Part shown: one piece after another, positions 60,811 through 64,000 of the stretch
Layout: the number at the start of each line of letters is the position of its first letter
Position numbering within the stretch: position 1 is the first letter of the stretch
Translations under genes and position numbers: made by a program
The notes under the pieces: model-generated
Told to the model about the DNA's origin: nothing
Databases searched by the model: none
What the model saw: only the letters and a program-made list of their open reading frames with translations
Assembly (NCBI GenBank): GCA_028684815.1
Contig: JAQUFE010000001.1
Coordinates: 1 to 64,000, forward strand
DNA length: 64,000 nucleotides
Reading direction: 5' to 3'
From: Sulfurimonas sp.
Lineage (GTDB): Bacteria; Campylobacterota; Campylobacteria; Campylobacterales; Sulfurimonadaceae

Positions 60811-61887
60811 CTATACTCCAAGATTTAACAACTTACCTGAAGTTGGTAATTTTGCATTTTTAAGTGTCTGATAGGCTGATGAGGGTGTGTTATTGTCATT
60901 TTTACTTAGAATTGAATCCTTAGCAATGCTTTGTCCTGAGAGATAACTACTGTAGTTTTCTTTTGTATGACGATCTATTTCTTTCATTAATGTATCGAAC
61001 ATATCAGGATCATCAAAATGTATATTCATCCCATCTGCTAGATTTGTTACATAATCGGCTCCGAATTTATCTGTTAGATATGACTGAAAATCCTGCCCTG
61101 ATTTTAAAAAATTGTAATAGTTTTGTATATTTTCATGTGTTTCTGCACTTACATCCATTTCTTGCATACTAAATAGGCCGAACAATTCACTAACAGAGAT
61201 TTCATTTTCAAATTCACTAGAAGGAACAACGGATGCAACAAAATCTTTGTACAAGTTTTTATATCCTGTAAGGGCATCAGGATCAGACCCAGCATAACCT
61301 CCACCAAAAAATCCTCTTTGTCCCGTATCAAAAGCATCCTTGTCTAAAATATCTGGATTTGTATTAGTTAAGCCTTGAATTTTTCCTGAAATTTGACTAA
61401 CTTCATATGCTTCTGTTTCTGTTCTTTGAATACTGATGGGATTATCCAACAAACTACCGTTCGATTGAAAACTATACGGCATATTTTTGATTTGATCCAC
61501 TGTCATACTTCCGTCAATATCTAAAGTATTACCAGCTACTTTACTAAAAAAACTCCAAACTTTACCCAATGCAGTAACAGGATCATCATTTGAACCAATT
61601 GCTTTAGTATAAGTTTCTGTCATTGCCATTTGGTTTTTATGGATTTTGATATTATCAGGAATCCCCGCCGCTTTATTAAAATCAGTACTAAAAAAACCGT
61701 TTTCATCGACTTTAAATCCCCATTTGGTTGAGATAGTAGCACTATCGCTACTTACAGCTGATAGACTAATCGCATCAGTAGATATTTCAGAAGTCTCTGA
61801 TCTTTTTTTAACGATAGATGCAGAATAAAGTGAAGATGATGTGACACTAGCTATGGACATAATAAGCTCCTTATATAATGGTAACAA
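60811..61887 (-). CDS. Probable flagellum-type secreted protein of unknown function
   Basis: The frame starts at 61887, but the ATG at 61860 (MSIASVTSSSLYSAS) is preceded by AAGGAG and is the likely start, giving about 349 residues. There is no Sec signal; the N-terminus is Ser/Thr-rich and unstructured. KWGFKVDENGFFSTDFNKAAGIPDNIKIHK is a conserved-looking block that recalls Campylobacter flagellum-dependent secreted proteins (Cj0814-like, from memory, not certain). The gene is in the islet, upstream of the peptide precursor on the same strand, 127 bases apart. Confidence 0.55.
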   Translation of the reverse strand: MLPLYKELIMSIASVTSSSLYSASIVKKRSETSEISTDAISLSAVSSDSATISTKWGFKVDENGFFSTDFNKAAGIPDNIKIHKNQMAMTETYTKAIGSNDDPVTALGKVWSFFSKVAGNTLDIDGSMTVDQIKNMPYSFQSNGSLLDNPISIQRTETEAYEVSQISGKIQGLTNTNPDILDKDAFDTGQRGFFGGGYAGSDPDALTGYKNLYKDFVASVVPSSEFENEISVSELFGLFSMQEMDVSAETHENIQNYYNFLKSGQDFQSYLTDKFGADYVTNLADGMNIHFDDPDMFDTLMKEIDRHTKENYSSYLSGQSIAKDSILSKNDNNTPSSAYQTLKNAKLPTSGKLLNLGV

Positions 61888-62088
61888 ATTTTATAACACT
61901 AAAAAAGCAAATATTGTTCCATTTATTTTGTTTATATTGGTTAGTTTTTCAAAAGCTTAAATGGATTAAAGAAGTAGTGTAGCTACAAAGCGTGCTGGCG
62001 AAAGTGATGATTTGTTATGCTTTTTTTAAAGTATCTCTTTTTTTTGTTCTTTTAAAAAAGCTAAAAAGATTCGGCTCAAGCTCTTGTA

Positions 62089-62174
62089 TTTAAAGAGCTA
62101 AGAGATGATGCTTCTAAGCTAAAATCTCCATACGAGCAGAGCTTTTCTTAAGGGTTGATCTCGCTCTTTATGAT
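62089..62174 (+). repeat. Right copy of the direct repeat; 3' fragment of the membrane-protein gene
   Basis: Starts TTTAAAGAGCTAAGAGATGATGC and reads, in the frame of the copied gene, FKELRDDASKLKSPYEQSFS-stop, nearly the same as the end of the gene at 56887. It runs into the 3' end of trpA (IIKSEINP). Upstream of it (61888-62088) the sequence does not match the rest of that gene. Confidence 0.8.
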
Positions 62175-62888
62175 TTTTGCTAGTTCATTGCACTTTTGAA
62201 TCTTTTGCGTATAATTTAGGTCATCTCTTAGAAGTATCTCTATAAAAGCACTTCCTACTATAACGCCATCAGCGCCCTCAGCTTTCTCTTTTGCAGTCTT
62301 AGCATTTACCCCAAAACCTACATATACTGGTGTGTTTGAGAACTCTTTTATGGAGTTTATAAAAGGTTGCAGATCTTCTGCAACTCCTGAGCCTGTGATG
62401 CCAGTATATGCTACCATATAGATAAATTTATCGGCACCATTTACTATCTCTTTTATCCGCTCTTTTGAATCTGTTGGTGCTACAAAACTAATATTGCTGA
62501 TAGAGTTTTTTTTAAAGAGTTCACTATATCTGAGTGATTCTTCATGTGGTAAGTCTGGAATGATAAGTCCACTTACTCCAATCTTAGATGCAAGAGGTAG
62601 CAGTTTGCTCAAATCTTGTTGATAAAAACTGTTAAAGTATCCCATCCAAAGAGTATCAACCTTTTGCGCGATAATTTCAGATATCTCTAATAGTTCTCTG
62701 AATTTAAAGCCATTCTTTAGTGCTATGTGACTTGTTTTTTCTATAAGAGGCCCATCAGCCACTGGGTCTGAAAATGGAACTCCAAGCTCTAGCATGTCGA
62801 CTCCATGCTCGGCTAGAGAGAGGCTTAAATCTACTGTAAAAGATTTTTCAGGATAAGTTGATGTTATATATGCTACTAATTTTTTCAA
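62148..62888 (-). CDS. trpA: Tryptophan synthase alpha subunit
   Basis: A 246-residue TIM-barrel enzyme that splits indole-3-glycerol phosphate to indole. LELGVPFSDPVADGPLIE contains the catalytic Glu and Asp; LIIPDLPHEES, YMVAYTGITGSG and YVGFGVNAKTAKE are the phosphate-binding and loop regions. It is slightly shorter than the E. coli protein (268). trpB is not beside it: the next gene upstream is an HPt-domain gene, 15 bases away. Its 3' end lies in the right direct repeat. Confidence 0.95.
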   Translation of the reverse strand: MKKLVAYITSTYPEKSFTVDLSLSLAEHGVDMLELGVPFSDPVADGPLIEKTSHIALKNGFKFRELLEISEIIAQKVDTLWMGYFNSFYQQDLSKLLPLASKIGVSGLIIPDLPHEESLRYSELFKKNSISNISFVAPTDSKERIKEIVNGADKFIYMVAYTGITGSGVAEDLQPFINSIKEFSNTPVYVGFGVNAKTAKEKAEGADGVIVGSAFIEILLRDDLNYTQKIQKCNELAKIIKSEINP

Positions 62889-62903
62889 GTTTTTTCCAAA
62901 TAT

Positions 62904-63305
62904 TTATTTTTCTAAAGGTGGTAATTTTAGGAGTTCAAACTTTACATGAGTTAACTCACTATCAGCTCTTAAGTCTTCTAACCATTGAGCGTACATGTCG
63001 CTGATGGAGAGAAGCCAAGTGACAACGTCACTACTTGCTAACTCTTCAGTTTTTCTTAGTTGCTCTAGGGCATCTTCAACAAAGGCGGAGAGTTTTGACA
63101 TAGAAGTGATTTTAAGGTAGCTAGAGGCGGACTTTATGTTGTGAAAAACACGAAAAAGTTCATCTACACTTCTTTTATATCTGTTTGGTTTTTCAAGATC
63201 CATAATCATAACTTCCATGCTCTCAACCATCATAGTGTAATGGTCTAAAAACTCATCTACAATCTCAAAATCAAAGTTAGCATCTAAGTCACTTCTTACG
63301 CCCAT
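62904..63305 (-). CDS. Histidine phosphotransfer (HPt) domain protein
   Basis: A 133-residue all-helical protein. DELFRVFHNIKSASSYLKITSMSKLSAFVEDALEQLR holds the HPt motif with the phosphorylatable His in FHNIKSAS. It lacks receiver or kinase domains, so it would relay phosphate between two-component proteins encoded elsewhere. It is coupled to trpA by a 15-base gap, which looks accidental. The ATG follows AGGAGAATT. Confidence 0.75.
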   Translation of the reverse strand: MGVRSDLDANFDFEIVDEFLDHYTMMVESMEVMIMDLEKPNRYKRSVDELFRVFHNIKSASSYLKITSMSKLSAFVEDALEQLRKTEELASSDVVTWLLSISDMYAQWLEDLRADSELTHVKFELLKLPPLEK

Positions 63306-63359
63306 AAAGTAATTCTCCTATTTAGTGCAATTGTATCAGTTTTTGGTTAAAATACTTTT

Positions 63360-64000
63360 ATGAATAAAAAAATGACAATTACTTCCATACAAAAAACAAA
63401 AGGTGTGCGTCCTTTAGTGATGATAACGGCTTATGATGCACTATTTGCTAGGCTTTTTGAGTCAAGCTCAGACATGATTTTAGTAGGAGATAGTCTAAAT
63501 ATGAGCTTTGCTGGCAAAAGTGATACTCTTAGTGCAACAATGGAGCAGATGCTCTACCATACAAACGCAGTTTGTGAGGGAGCAAAGAGTAGCTTTGTGG
63601 TGTGTGATATGCCTTTTGGAACTTATGACAACAAAGACGATGCTCTTAAAAACGCTATGAGAGTCTATAAAGAGACACAAGCTGACTCTGTAAAGATAGA
63701 AGGCGGAGAGAGCAGGGCAGATATAATCGAGCATCTAACAACTCATGGCATCGCCGTTTGCGGTCATATCGGACTTTTACCACAATCTGTAAGAAGCGAG
63801 GGCGGTTATAAAGTTAAAGGCAAAGACAATATCCAAAGAGAGAGTCTACTAAGGGATGCAAAAGCTGTGCAAAAAGCTGGAGCTTTTTGTTTGGTTATAG
63901 AGGGTGTAAAAGCTGAGGTGGCATCTGAAGTGGCATCTTGTGTTGATATCCCAGTTATTGGCATCGGTGCTGGTGTTGGCGTAGATGGGCAAGTTTTAGT
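63360..64000 (+). CDS. panB: 3-methyl-2-oxobutanoate hydroxymethyltransferase, 5' part
   Basis: About 213 codons are visible, and the gene runs off the window. The product reads TSIQKTKGVRPLVMITAYDALFARLFESSSDMILVGDSLNM, then VVCDMPFG, IEGG and CGHIGLLPQSV, the metal- and substrate-binding blocks of PanB (pantothenate pathway, ketopantoate formation). The start is the ATG at 63360 or the ATG at 63372. TAAAAT (63348-63353) ends 6 bases before the first ATG and there is no Shine-Dalgarno, so the mRNA may be leaderless. Confidence 0.93.
   Translation, partial: MNKKMTITSIQKTKGVRPLVMITAYDALFARLFESSSDMILVGDSLNMSFAGKSDTLSATMEQMLYHTNAVCEGAKSSFVVCDMPFGTYDNKDDALKNAMRVYKETQADSVKIEGGESRADIIEHLTTHGIAVCGHIGLLPQSVRSEGGYKVKGKDNIQRESLLRDAKAVQKAGAFCLVIEGVKAEVASEVASCVDIPVIGIGAGVGVDGQVL

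Noticed and set aside
60811-61860. Flagellin or hook-associated protein
   Set aside because: No flagellin terminal domains are visible; only the lack of a Sec signal and one block recall flagellum-secreted proteins.
1-64000. CRISPR array or complete IS element
   Set aside because: No regularly spaced identical repeats with unique spacers and no transposase gene were found; the tandem arrays at 10425 and 35613 have no variable spacers.

Overview
The window looks like chromosomal DNA of a Campylobacterota bacterium close to Sulfurimonas or its relatives. The AT-rich composition fits this. So do a polysulfide/tetrathionate-reductase-like molybdoenzyme, a nitrous oxide reductase with a C-terminal cytochrome c domain and a Sec-type leader, an ATP-type PEP carboxykinase, Bat/VWA clusters, and the frequent use of TTG/GTG starts. 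I assign the organism from gene content and memory of families only; no search was run.

Layout. 1-4374: the end of an Fe-S subunit, an NrfD-type membrane subunit and a Tat-exported molybdopterin catalytic subunit. 4671-6363: a TlpA-like thiol reductase, a NosL-like lipoprotein and a TRIC/UPF0126 channel. 6368-17921: housekeeping genes (gamma carbonic anhydrase, ppk, lnt, ogt, UDP-glucose dehydrogenase, tRNA-Val, pckA, DedA, uvrB). 18078-20331: a small exported protein and a DUF4105 protein. 20490-26530: a possible structured leader, then a five-gene operon (TonB-dependent receptor, DUF4198-like protein, NapH-like ferredoxin membrane protein, double-cubane/HgdB-like protein, TauE/DsbD-like transporter). 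26697-30128: GNAT-nitrilase fusion, SDR, lipoprotein, a ZapA-like gene behind a coiled-coil gene. 30203-33321: tRNA-Arg with an integrase remnant beside it, an MCP broken by one stop codon, tRNA-Met. 33400-36911: groESL with unusual flanking repeats, TonB and an unlisted rubredoxin gene. 37334-39021: two lipoproteins, tRNA-Glu, tRNA-Lys. 39164-51051: a large Bat/MoxR cluster with two batA-batB/C-batD triplets around two lipoproteins, MoxR, DUF58 and a small membrane protein. 51464-55371: a membrane cytochrome c and nosZ. 55584-58677: CtpA protease and a membrane protein. 58725-61887: an islet coding for a stand-alone C39 peptidase, an outer-membrane barrel, a secreted peptide precursor and a flagellar-type secreted protein. 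62148-64000: trpA, an HPt protein and the start of panB.

The strongest candidates for an undescribed system are two. First, the 58.7-61.9 kb islet: the peptide precursor carries both a Sec signal and a textbook double-glycine-type leader, and sits upstream of a barrel and a periplasmic C39 protease. The islet is bracketed by an ~85-bp direct repeat made of the 3' ends of the two flanking genes, so it looks inserted. Second, the 20.5-26.5 kb operon, which joins an outer-membrane receptor to a membrane ferredoxin and a double-cubane protein but has no activating ATPase nearby.

A non-coding family of eight hairpin-rich elements (about 115-225 bp, ends TTGAATGCTCTGA and its inverse) is scattered in intergenic regions through the window and looks like a MITE or REP-type repeat. 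No IS element with a transposase and no CRISPR array was seen.
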